From positions 37,914,796 to 37,978,795 of the forward strand of contig OZ007573.1 in the NCBI GenBank assembly GCA_963931925.1: DNA of 64,000 bases, in the 5' to 3' direction. The DNA comes from Onchidella celtica (Eukaryota > Mollusca > Gastropoda > Systellommatophora > Onchidiidae). Positions within the stretch are counted from its first letter, which is position 1; each line of letters begins with the position of its first letter. A program made the position numbers and the translations under genes. The notes below the pieces were generated by a model. It did not search any database and was not told the DNA's origin. It saw only the letters and a list, made by a program, of their open reading frames with translations. Shown piece by piece: positions 22,326 to 32,656 of this stretch.

Positions 22326-22645
22326 TCGCCACTGGCCTGCTGCCGCCAGCTTCGAAGCTGCGTCCGGGAAGTTTGCTCAATTCTTCGTCTGTGATTTAGG
22401 CAAACAAGCCTATGACCACACCGCTACCGGGGGCCAATATGAAGGACTCAAGTACCGAGGGTCACATTGTGCCCTAGCATGTGGCCGTTGGGTTAATGAA
22501 ACCTCCTCCGCCCTGGCCGTTTGCACCGACAGGTGCACGCCCACTGATACCATGCTAGCGTACCAGTTCATGAAACAGGTTGTACTGGATTACATGTTAC
22601 CAGTAGCAGATTTTTCTGATCTGACATGCTCGTCTGTGGAACATA

Positions 22646-23683
22646 GTTAATGTTAAACATCCATACAAAGCTAAGAGACTCAGGAATGACGACTTTAAAG
22701 TTATAACCTCCATCTCTGATATGAACATGCAGTATATGAAGAAAGCAGTTGAATGGCTTCAGGAGTGGCAGAAGTTAAATCTGAAACCAAGAGAAGGCAC
22801 TATATCGAACGAGACAATGACTGCTCTGGATCATACACTGAGAGGCTTACAAGAAATTTCTTCCTACCTGTTAGATAAAAAAAAGTTCAAATATATTTTA
22901 CTTGGCAAGTTCCAAACTGACAACCTTGAATTTAGATTTAGTCAGTACAGACAAATGAGTGGATGTAACTTCCACGTGTCGGTCCAACAGTTACTTGAAG
23001 GAGAAAAAAAGCTCAAGCTAATTAGCGTCCTAAAACTGGTTTCAGCGTCCAAAGGGACTTTAACACTCAAAGATGTCACTGAACCTCTGGAGGAAACAGT
23101 TACCCAACTGAAAGATTCTTCGGCTCAACAGTATATAGAGTTTCTGCCATTGATCCCCGACTGTGAGAACGTCGAATTAACAGAGGAACAACAAAAAGCT
23201 TTAGTATTTGTGTCAGGTTATGCGGTCTCCAAAGTACTGCCGCGCACCAACTGTGACGACTGCAAGAACGAGTTAAGACTAGACAAAACGCTTCATGTGG
23301 AGGGGACTGATGATTGTTACACCTATTTGTCTGCTCTAGACAGAGGAGGTTTAGTGTGGCCGTCTGATCTTGCCGTGTCAATTATTACAGAAGCTTTCAA
23401 AGTTTTTCAAGTTCTGGTTGGAAAAGATGACAGTGAGAATAAATTTCTGCAGACCACAAACCACAGAATAATTCTTTTGCAATTGTCCCGGCGAAGAGTT
23501 ATGGATCTGGAATTATGTCAAGGAAAATGTGAAGAATGCGGGGTTCTTTATGAAGAGGTGGCTGCCAAATGTATCAAACCAGTGGTAAATATTTTCCTGA
23601 ACAATTATTCTAAAAGCTTCTGTGACCAGGCATCATCTGCAAATACTTCAAGAAAAGTGAAGACGTTCACCAAAAGGATTTAG
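22646..23683 (+). pseudogene. P-type transposase body, 3' piece
   Basis: From 22,646 the frame continues the segment cut at 18,336: VNVKHPYKAKRLRNDD, then MQYMKKAVEWLQEW, FSQYRQMSGCNFHVSVQQLL and KLISVLKLVSASKGTLTLKDV, all typical of the C-terminal part of THAP9/P-element transposases. Further on, VFVSGYAVSKVL is followed by CDDCKNELRL, a Cys-rich element common near the end of this family, and a later CEECGVLYEEVAAKC. The frame stops at 23,683 after FTKRI. The first ATG in this piece (22,721) is internal, not a start. Confidence 0.8.
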
Positions 23684-23799
23684 TTCTATCCGTCTGAGCA
23701 GCTCCTTATGTCCAGCTAAGGTAAAGCATCTTAGACTGTTCATGTTTGCAAGTTTCCCCCCACCATCTGTCTTTTCTCCTGTCTATCAAGTGTGCATGT

Positions 23800-23851
<52 letters not shown>

Positions 23852-24350
23852 TTCCCTATTTTTCTCGTTTCTTTCCTTACAGACACGAAAGATATAGGAG
23901 TGGTGAACACATTATACATGTATTAAAATACAACAGTGGCCTAATCTATTATTATGTCGATATTTCCTTATTAAATATATCGGTATGCTGCTTAAGATAA
24001 TAATATTATCATCAACCTACTCAGGCTAGCAATATTGGTGTCTATAATGGTAGATAAGTAAAGTAAGTCGTCGGACAAACTCTAAGCCTTGGCTTCCCGT
24101 TGATCTATTCCGTTTTAAATAATAATTAATAGTAGTAGTCACTTTTTAGTGGTCGAATTTTAAGACTTGCAGATCTACAGTGTAAACATTCTTTCATCTT
24201 AAGGCACATGCATGCTACATCTTGCTTTGAGTAATACGACAACACAAGTATCGGTACGGTACACATTACGTTGGTACACTGATATCAGGTTATCAAAACA
24301 CCTCTGCCGAAAGCCGAGCATCGCCGCTTGCTGTGACGTCACGCGCCCGC
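23684..24350. other. 3' region of the P-like element
   Basis: No gene. It contains a CT microsatellite (23,801-23,849) and, just inside the right TIR, TGACGTCA (24,334-24,341), mirroring the left end. Confidence 0.4.
23801..23849. repeat. CT dinucleotide repeat
   Basis: About 24 uninterrupted CT units. Confidence 0.95.
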
Positions 24351-24381
24351 TGTGTTTGGCCATGTAGTTACGAAGGCCACG
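24351..24381 (-). repeat. right 31-bp TIR of the P-like element
   Basis: Exact reverse complement of 6,594-6,624, followed by the TSD GTGTGAA (24,382-24,388). Confidence 0.85.
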
Positions 24382-24388
24382 GTGTGAA

Positions 24389-24872
24389 AGAGGACTTACT
24401 TAGTCTCTTCAAAGATAGTAGATGTTAGTCATAGATATAGGCTACACTACTGAACTAGATTCCACGCGTGGCTTCGCCAGCTGTCTCTTTCCCTGCTTCG
24501 CGAAGCGAGCCGGAATGGTCCGCATTGAAACACCCTCTCACCATCGTAGACTAGGCTGATTGCTCGATGCTGGCCTAACCCAGCCTAGCCAACAGGTTGA
24601 AAAATAGCTGTGATTGTGATTGATTTTGTAACTTTAATTTGATTTTGATTGATTTTATAACTCTAATTTGTTTGTAGTCACTCACATACCATTTCCGTAC
24701 ACTATGACATAAAATTGAATAAAATTCCTCGATTGAACAAAAAAAAAAAAAAACAGACTGATGCAACCGACACAACTCACCACAATTACAATCTAAAGCC
24801 AATGGTGTTAATGTATATGACACGGCGGTAGAGGGCGGGGTAAGCCTAGAGGGAAGACAATGGGTGATGAGA

Positions 24873-24907
<35 letters not shown>

Positions 24908-25049
24908 TGTAACAAGATGGTGTTAGGGTGAGGGTGAAGGTGTAGATATGGTGTAGATGAACCATTCATGTGGGTTTCACTCTTGTTACTGCGGCTGGTT
25001 AGGCCGCAACATTCACTCGGTTCGTGCCAGGGCGGTAAAACTGCTCACA
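24389..25049. other. gene-free DNA
   Basis: No supported gene. A GATA tetranucleotide run lies at about 24,873-24,907, followed by short GGTGTAGAT-type near-repeats. Confidence 0.5.
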
Positions 25050-25142
25050 CTGTCAAAGAAGAATATAAGTCTATTGTAGGGCACAAAAGACGTTTATTCA
25101 ATAACACACACACCTGCTCTCGACTGGGGGAAGAGACGCAGT
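25050..25142 (+). repeat. 93-bp direct repeat, copy 1
   Basis: Identical to 25,650-25,742, offset by exactly 600 bp. It starts CTGTCAAAGAAGAATATAAG and ends GAAGAGACGCAGT. It contains no gene. Confidence 0.9.
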
Positions 25143-25299
25143 CGTGTAACAGTATACCAATTAACAACAAAACAAATATATAGGCTACATGTAATGTCAC
25201 ATGGCATAGTTAACACGACTAGCATAATAATAATACATGTATAAAACGTAAATAAATCAAGAGTGAAGATAATAAACACAACATGAGATGTGCGATATC

Positions 25300-25307
25300 A
25301 GAGAGAG

Positions 25308-25348
<41 letters not shown>
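25300..25348. repeat. GA-rich microsatellite
   Basis: An imperfect AG dinucleotide run lying between the two 93-bp repeats. Confidence 0.9.
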
Positions 25349-25649
25349 CAATATTATCGAAAGACTTCTAAACATTCAGTACGCACTAATATCGTGGTCG
25401 TCGATATAACATAACATTTGTGAGCAAACAGTCTGCTCGGTTACGCTGATAGTATACAGTATTTCAGTACATGTATCTAAAACAATAAAAACAGCATAAC
25501 CACAGGACTCTTTCATAACTTCCAGAGTCTAATATACTTATGAGGAAAATACATCTATTGCTTACACTCATCGTAAATATCTGATAGCATCTGATATTAT
25601 CATCTTAAAATCAGCAAGAACAGTATTATAAGTATTAAAGAGCACGTAC

Positions 25650-25742
25650 CTGTCAAAGAAGAATATAAGTCTATTGTAGGGCACAAAAGACGTTTATTCA
25701 ATAACACACACACCTGCTCTCGACTGGGGGAAGAGACGCAGT
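25650..25742 (+). repeat. 93-bp direct repeat, copy 2
   Basis: Identical to 25,050-25,142. Its last bases overlap the left TSD of the SINE at 25,756. Confidence 0.9.
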
Positions 25743-25755
25743 GCTTGGGGCTTGA

Positions 25756-26229
25756 TTTGAGGTCTTTATTTTAGGAGGTTCGCTGCCCTTGGCATTTACA
25801 CCTCACTTTACTTGTTTTTTATTATTTCTTGTTCTGGCGGGGGGGGGGGGGGGGGGGAGAGATATTATGGATAAATTTTAATCTATTAATTTCAATTTTG
25901 CCCGGGCAGCGGCCTTTCGGCCTGCTCTTTACGATTTCCAACTGCCAAGGTATCTTTAACGTGCGCAACGTGCACACGGGCCCTCCGAATTTTTTCGTCC
26001 TTATCCGAGAAGACTAGGTACTCGATCCTACCCCCCAATAGGACCAGGGACTTGAAAATATGAGAAAAATCCAATTTCCAAGAACTACTCGATCCTACCC
26101 CCAATAGGACCAGGGGCTTGAAAATACGAGAAAAATCCACTTTCCAACATGCCTGCACTGCCCGGGTTTAGAACCCGGGACCCTTGGCATGAGAGGCGAG
26201 CACCTTGCCTCTAGACCACCTTGTCCCCT
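25756..26229 (-). mobile_element. tRNA-derived SINE with 18-bp TSD
   Basis: Flanked by GCAGTGCTTGGGGCTTGA at 25,738-25,755 and 26,230-26,247. On the minus strand the 5' 75 bp is tRNA-like: box A TGGTCTAGAGG, and box B GTTCTAAAC (one mismatch to consensus). The body contains a 67-bp unit present twice in tandem (26,020-26,086 and 26,087-26,153, starting ACTCGATCCTACCCCC), then a GC-rich core (CACGTTAAAGATACC, GAGCAGGCCGAAAGGCC) that resembles the conserved central domains reported for invertebrate SINE superfamilies; I cannot say which one. A poly-G/poly-C run at about 25,839 lies near its 3' part. Confidence 0.8.
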
Positions 26230-26391
26230 GCAGTGCTTGGGGCTTGACAGGCCCGGGGTTTTATACGATTCTTTCCCATCCTCCCACGGTCTTGGGGGCG
26301 GGTCAGTCTAACTGTCGCTCACAGTTAAGCACTGTGATTGGAACACGCTCCTACGCTCCTTTAAGACAAAATACTGAATCCCAAAATACCA

Positions 26392-26392
26392 C

Positions 26393-26435
<43 letters not shown>

Positions 26436-26890
26436 CAGACAGATAGAGAGACAGAGAGAGAAAGACAGGGACACAGAGAGAGACAGATAGAGAGAGAGGG
26501 GGAGGGACACAGAGAGACAAGAGATAGAGACAGATAGAGAGAGAGAGATAGAGACAGATAAAGAAAGAGAAATAGAGAGCGAGATAGAGAGATAGAAGAG
26601 AGAGATAAGATATATAGACAGATAGATAGAATAGAAAGATAGAGAGATAGATGATAGGACAGATAAACCAGAGAGAGACAGAGATAGAGACAGACGGAGA
26701 AAGTGAGAGATAGAGAGAGAGAAAGAGATCGAGAGAAAGGAGAGATAGATAAGATAGATAGATAAGATAGATAGATAGATAGAATTTATAAATAGATATA
26801 GAATAGATATAGAATAGATAGATAGATGTATAGATAGATAGATAGATAGATAGATGGATAGATAGATTGATAGATAGATTAGATAGGACG
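26392..26890. repeat. compound GATA/GACA/GAGA microsatellite
   Basis: About 500 bp of AGAT units passing into AGAC and AGAG variants and back. The long Ser/Leu/Tyr ORFs read through it on the minus strand are artefacts of the repeat. Confidence 0.95.
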
Positions 26891-27042
26891 ACAGACAGAT
26901 CAACCTTCTCATAGTCAAAGGCCTCCACGCTGCTCCGTTTACAAACACGATGGCCCAAATAATGAGTCGCGGCCCGTCCTTTGATGGCTGCCAGCGCCTT
27001 CTAACAATCCCATTCAACCCGTGGCGTGTCTGGGCATTGATG

Positions 27043-30000
27043 CTCGAGTGCTCATCCCTGGCCGATCGAGTTTTCACTCGTGACGGCGATGGCGAATATG
27101 GCAGTATTCTTAAGTTGTTTTTCGGCCCCGTAAAGGCAGTTAGAGAAGGAGGTAGCGGGATCTGAGTGGTTTTAGTCCTTGGCCCTCTGTCAGGATGTGC
27201 TCGACTGTCTCCTGCGGGGACCCGCAGTGCCGGCATACTGGCTCACGGAGTGGGTTGAAGCGATTTAGATGCGCGTTCAACTGGACATGTCCCGACCTCA
27301 TACGCTGTGTGATCGTCGCGTATTTTCGCTCTAGTGTCAATATCGGGTCTTTGATGTCAGGCTTGGTTTGGTCATGGTACACCTTCCGTCCTTTATCTGA
27401 GTTAGCCCATTGGTCAAGCCATTTCCTGCGTCCGTGAGCGCGGATTCTGGCTCGGGCTGCTGGGTAAGATGTGGGGTGCTTTGGCTGTTCGCCCCTGGTC
27501 CCCTGTTTCGCTAGGCTATCTGCAACCTCGTTGTCCCGGATTCCTATGTGCGCGGGAATCCACTGGAGTTGGACCTCGAAACCGTATCCACTTATGATCT
27601 GGTGGCAGATATGTCTGATCTTATCTGCGCCGTGTGCCCCGAGCTTGTGGTTGAGCGATTGGACGACCATCAGTGTAGCCCTTGAGTCTGTGAACACAAC
27701 AATATCATCTGGCGATACTGCTCCGTTTTCAAAGCCGTTGAAAACCGTAGTCAGTGTCCTCCAAATCGCTGTCGCCTCAGCGTCGAAGTTGGAGCCGTTC
27801 GCCCCGCATAGTCCATAGATCTTTTCGGTGTCGGTGCCGTCAGAGTAGTAGATTATTGCTCCGTACCCCGCATTCGTAGTCGCCTGTACTGCCGAGCCGT
27901 CAGTATAAGCCTTAATCATGTGTGTTGGGTACGAATCAATAGCCTCGCCAGCCGCCGTTTTCAGAATCGTGGGATTGACCTCCTTAGTCATGTTTGCGTC
28001 TAGAAGTGTGGTTATGACCACTGGGGTTTTCAGGACGGCGTGAGGTGGCTCTTTCGTCCATAACCGAAGGGGCATTCTGTCTTGTTCTAGCCCATACTCC
28101 TCAGTTAGCCGTTTAGCTTCGCCCAGGAACGACTTCTTCTGAAGTATTCTCGGTGGCGGGTCGATTTCGATCGCCTCCCGCGCCGGATAGTCCGGCTCGA
28201 GCCTTTTTAACCTCTCGTACTGCTGTAGTACGCTTCCTTCCCTTCTGGTTGCCAGTGGTTCCACATTGGTCATGATTTCCAGAGCATTCGTAGGAGTGGT
28301 TTTGAGGCAGCCTGTTATGAGTCTCAAGGCGCTGTTCTGGACTCGGTCCAGCGCCGACAGCGTTCGGTCGCTGGCCATTGGTTGCAGTGGCAAGCTATAA
28401 TCTAGGCCTGCTCGGACGTAGGCTAGATATAGCTGTCTGGGAACCTTCCCAGTGGCACCCCAGTTGGTACTGGCGAGCGTTTTTAACCGTGTTAATCGCC
28501 TCCAAGCCTCAGACTCGAGCTTGTTGACGTGCTTCTGCAAGTTGAGCCTGCTGTCAAGTTCAACTCCCAGGTATCGTGGTGCGCTTTCCCTATTTAGTGT
28601 CTGGCCATTGATCTTGAGGGAGATAGTAGCTTTCTGTGCGTTTTTGCCGTTGGCGAAGAGTTGATAAACGGTCTTATCGACGTTTATCTCCATCTTCCAC
28701 AGTCGACAGTAGGTCCCGATTAAGGTCTCGCTGCAGCCATTGGAGCTGTTTTCCTGTCTTCCAGATTACCATATCATCGGCATACATCGCTTTTTCGCAT
28801 CTCAAGTGTTGGGTAAGGTCGCTGGTGTAAGCTGCAAAGAGCGTGCAGCTTAACGCCGAACCTTGCGGCAGGCCATTCTCCATGGTGAGTTGGCTTGAGG
28901 TCTGTCCGTTCACTCTAGTGCGAACCGTTCTATTGTGAAGGAAATCTTTTACCCATCTGTACAAATTTCCTTTGACCTCTGCTTTGAGTAGTTTAAGGAG
29001 TAGCCCGCCTTTGCAAACCTTATCGTACGCTTGCCTGAGATCGACGAATACGGCGATCGTATGCTCCCGCCTATGGAAACCATTATTGACCGCTTGGGTC
29101 AATCGGATAAGCTGGTCCATCGTCTGCCTGCCACTACGGAAGCCCGCCTGGTGTCTGTCTAGAAGACCTCGCTCTTCTAGATACCAGGTCAGCTGGTGGT
29201 TTACCATCCTCTCCCCTACTTTGCAGATGCAAGAGGTAAGGGAGATTGGGTGTTAATGAGATGGTTCGGTACCATCTTTGCCTGATTTGGGGATTGCTGT
29301 CACCACGGCCTTTTTCCAGTCGGTAGGGAGTTTTCCTTCATGCCACGTTCTATTTATAAGCGCTAGGAGCCATTTCTTTGCCATGGGGCCCATCTGGAGC
29401 AACATCTCGTTAGAGATTTTGTCCGGGCCTGGCGCTTTACGATTTTTACACTTGCAAAATGCTCTCTCCAGTTCCTCTAGGGTGAAATCACTGCTAAGGA
29501 CCTCGTAATCGCTGTCTACTGGCGATTTTTCGAGCTGACGCATGACCTTGCGGAGTCCCTTGTCCGTATTGGTAGCTTTGCCACTCTTATTTGTACTGGC
29601 AAAGTGTCGGTTAAGCATGGTAGCACGCTTATGGTCTGTCACCGCGACCGTCCCGTTTGTCCGTATAGGGGCAACATTCTTCACTCTTTGTCCCATGTTC
29701 AGACGGTTCAGGACGGTCCACGCTCGGCCACCACTCGGGTCCACGTTCAGAGACTCGCACAGGTTTAACCACTTTGTCCTTTTGGTGCTACTAGACAACA
29801 GTTTGACTTTGGCGGTCAATCTGTTATATTCGATTCTGGCCGCCGTGCTCGTTTTTGCTTTTCTTCTCGCCCTCTTACGCTGTCGGACCGCCTGTTCAAG
29901 TTCCTTTGACCAGGGCAAGCGATTTAGGGGCTGCAGTCCTCGCGGAATATTCCGCTTAGCAGTTGCGAACACGGCCGAAGTCAATATGGCGTTAGTTTCG

Positions 30001-31558
30001 TCAATAGAACCCTGGTTGGGGTCCACCTCGTTCAGAGTTAAACCTAAAATCTCTCTGAACTCTTCCCATCTGCCTCGTTTATAGTTCCAGTTCAAGCGCT
30101 TCTCCTTCTTCTTAGCGGTTTTAGTCTGGATTTTTACGAGGAGGGGAAGGTGGTCGCTACCTACGTCCTCGAGGACTGCGTAGCTGTGTCTGATAACGAG
30201 GTCAGCAGACAGAAGCGTAATATCGGGCCGTCTCTCCGCGCCGTTTGCTCGATGCAGGCAGGTGGGCGCGGAGTCGGCTGATTGTATCCGGACCAGGTTA
30301 GAACTTAGGAGGAGATCTTCGACGTTTCTTCCGGCGATGTTCGTGGATTCTGGGGCGTACCCCATTTCCGGGCTTCGTGCGTTGAAGTCTCCTCCGATGA
30401 TTGTATTGTTCAAGGTAGCCTCTGTCAACCCTAGGTCGCAGGTGACCATGCGGGGGTGGGGGGGGGGGTTGGGGTTGGTTATAGACATTAATGATGGTAA
30501 AGGCCAAGCCGTCTTTCCATACCGTGAGGGTAAGGGTATCAGTATCACCGGTGCTAGGCGGGTCGTGCCGCTTCACGGCCGTAATGTCATTCCGTACCAG
30601 TGTGGCAATGCCTCGACACTTGGTACAGGAGCAGGTGTATATCGTGTACCCTGAGACGTGCGCGCCTCTACCATTCAGGAGAGTCTCCTGTAAGAGAGCT
30701 ACGTGTATATGTTTATCTCTGAGGAGTCTGGTTAGCTCCAGGACCTTCGGGCGAAGGCCGCAGACGTTGAGCTGCAACATGTTAAGTGTCGCAGGGGGAT
30801 CCCTCGCCGCTAGGGTCCCCTTGTTAGTTCTCGCACACGAATTCACACTCGCATTCGGACACAGGTCACCAGTAGCATACTTGCGTAGAGGGACCTGGCG
30901 ACTACCATCCTCCCTACGGAGGATATGTGTGGGTTCCTCAGCCCTACGTTTCTTATTGCCATATTGTACCATCATGATTAAGTGGGAATTTGTTGCTGCT
31001 TGGCTCACTTTCAGACAAATGGAGGCTGATGACAGCCTGAACCGACTGATTCGTATCACGTCGTGACCAGAATCTCACTTTCTCATCCGCCAGCGTGCGG
31101 TCATTGTCTTGTTTTGGTCGTTGTCACGTAGTGCTTGCTGCACGACTTCTCGAAGGATCGATCTGGTCAATCCCCGGCCCTCAATCGGGGACTGCCACCA
31201 TTGCGTACTGCTGGGCCAGTTGCCCCCATCTGCCTACAGCAACGGAAAGCTCCCAGTGTTTAACGGCTTCGGGAAAGTCAGCCGTCAGCCCGTCCCCGTT
31301 AGCCAGCCCAAAGCTTGGATTGCCCCGCTGCTACCACGTGGCGGTCGAGGAGAAATTCTCCCCGGGTCTCTCCAGACCTTGGGTCGGACTTATCCGGAGC
31401 CCGGAGGCTGCGGACCGGTCATAGGCGAACTGGTGATCGTCTGCTAGTACCACTCGTTCGCATGCACCTTGTGCGAAGGACCCACCGAGGCAGTACCAGT
31501 ATTCAACTAATAGCTGGTTTCCCGGAAAAACTGCAACAGCAGGACCCTCGGAGCAGCG
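27043..31558 (-). mobile_element. full-length RNase H-bearing LINE (I-like), copy 1
   Basis: The element runs on the minus strand from CGCTGCTCCGAG (31,558) to GCACTCGAG (27,043) and is flanked by the 11-bp TSD GGGCATTGATG (27,032-27,042 and 31,559-31,569). Its 4,516 bp agree with copy 2 (about 4,484 bp without the insertion), and both copies begin and end with the same bases. It has about 500 bp of leader, one EN-RT-RNase H reading frame and a short 3' UTR without poly(A). The domain order places it in the I/LOA/Nimb-type groups; the clade is not resolved. Confidence 0.9.
27140..31059 (-). pseudogene. EN-RT-RNase H polyprotein of I-like LINE, copy 1 (broken)
   Basis: The N-terminal part (from 31,059) includes LNMLQLNVCGLRPKV and VALLQETLL of an APE-type endonuclease. 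A frameshift at a C-run near 30,460 moves to the frame with IGGDFNARSPEMGY and GSDHLPLL. The RT follows: NRKAPGPDKISNEML, CICKVGERMV, FVDLRQAYDKV, LPQGSALSCTLF and MYADDMVIW. A TAA at 29,253-29,255 replaces a Tyr codon found in copy 2, and a deletion of about 17 bp near 28,715 shifts frame again. The RNase H domain is complete: YTDGS, FDAEATA, VFTDSRATL and DNEVADSLAKQG. A CRHCGSPQETVEHIL knuckle ends the protein, with the last Cys lost to a frameshift. Three or four lesions make it inactive. Confidence 0.9.
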
Positions 31559-31569
31559 GGGCATTGATG

Positions 31570-32620
31570 TTAGTCCACTATCTTTGGTCTCTTTTACAGT
31601 TTTAGGGTATTCGCTGATTTGAGAGGCATGGGAGGTATTCTGTGGTCTTGCCAAACTATCGATACCTGAAGATGCCATGATCAGTCTTACCTTGAACAGC
31701 TTATAATTTTCTCTTATTTAAATTCAGCATAGGTGTCTCAGGTCTAGTAGATCTAGGTCTATGGGCTTAAAAAGAACTTTCCAGATCCTGAAAATGAGTG
31801 GAACCACATGTAATATCGAAGCATCGGTCTCTCAGACATAGTAGATCTCAAGACACTGCGTCTTGGGTAGATCTATGAACTTTCATGAAATGTTTGTTGT
31901 TGTTCATCAAGGAGTATAAGTAGTAAACGCATCCGGAAAGGATTTAACATCTTTACATGTCATAGATATGTGTTTCTACTGAGACAGTTTTACGTTTGCC
32001 TTGTTTGCTTGCTTTGTTCGGATTTTTTCCCCCATGCCATCACTACTTAGCTGTTATAATTTTAGTTTACTGCGAACCGGTTGTGCTTTTATTTATATTG
32101 TTGATGATGATGTTGATGATAATGATTATAATTACATGCATTATTTTACTGCTGTTGAGAGAGAAACTCCGTTTTTAAAGAGAGGGAGTGGGGAGAGGAA
32201 TTGATGACACCGCCAATGACTCTTTGGGTTGCCAGATCCGCGAAGAGCCCTACCATCAAATTGACTCCGCAAATCCAAATAATAATTCTATTAACGTTGC
32301 TCGTGCTCATAATTTATTGGGAGCATTTAATTTTCGAACCCAAAAAATGTTTAATTTGCGAACTCATGATAAAAATTAATGTTTAATTTGCGAACCCATT
32401 TAATCTATCGACATCATATTCTCGATATTTAACCTCTTCCGTTCGCCAGACGAATATTTCAATTTTAATAGGAATATTCCATCTGTTACCCCTGCTCACC
32501 ACGGGGGGGGGTGGGGGGGAATTGGGGGGGGGGGGGTGATGAAGTAGGGTTTTAAGCAGGATAATGGCTTCATGTTGTAAATAATTTATTGTAAACGTAA
32601 AACTCTGCTAGGTAAATATC

Positions 32621-32656
<36 letters not shown>

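Larger units (their letters stand above)
18337..22630 (-). mobile_element. full-length RTE-like LINE inserted in the P-type transposase
   Basis: Bounded by a perfect 15-bp TSD, CGTCTGTGGAACATA (18,322-18,336 and 22,631-22,645). The minus-strand element is 4,294 bp: about 920 bp of 5' leader, one 1,075-codon ORF, a 144-bp 3' UTR and a short TTA-repeat tail (ATTATTATTAT). A single long APE-type endonuclease plus RT ORF, no RNase H, a short 3' UTR and a trinucleotide tail suit the RTE group; the exact clade (RTE, RTEX or Proto2-like) is not resolved. The clean TSD and intact ORF indicate recent insertion. Confidence 0.9.
6594..24381 (+). mobile_element. P-element-like (THAP9-type) transposon with nested insertions
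   Basis: Perfect 31-bp TIRs (6,594-6,624 and, inverted, 24,351-24,381) start CGTGGCCTTCGTAACTACAT and are flanked by the 7-bp duplication GTGTGAA (6,587-6,593 and 24,382-24,388). Inside, on the plus strand, lie a THAP-domain N-terminus (11,582-12,330) and a P-type transposase body (17,593-18,336 plus 22,646-23,683). Three independent elements with their own TSDs are nested within: 6,997-11,331, 14,098-17,004 and 18,337-22,630. Removing them and their duplications leaves roughly 6.2 kb. The TIR sequence is shared with the second P-like element, which supports the boundary call. The gene is broken, so this copy is dead. Confidence 0.8.

Noticed and set aside
25050..25742. LTR pair of a short retrotransposon
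   Set aside because: 93 bp is too short, and there is no PBS, polypurine tract or TSD at the outer edges.
26156..26229. Functional tRNA gene at the SINE head
   Set aside because: Box B is mismatched and the region is part of a TSD-flanked SINE.
26308..27236. Two long minus-strand ORFs rich in Ser, Leu, Tyr and Ile
   Set aside because: They are translations of the GATA/GAGA microsatellite, not proteins.
31109..31605. Several overlapping plus-strand ORFs over the LINE leader
   Set aside because: They lie antisense to the LINE 5' region, and copy 2 shows the equivalent frames only as mirror-image shadows.
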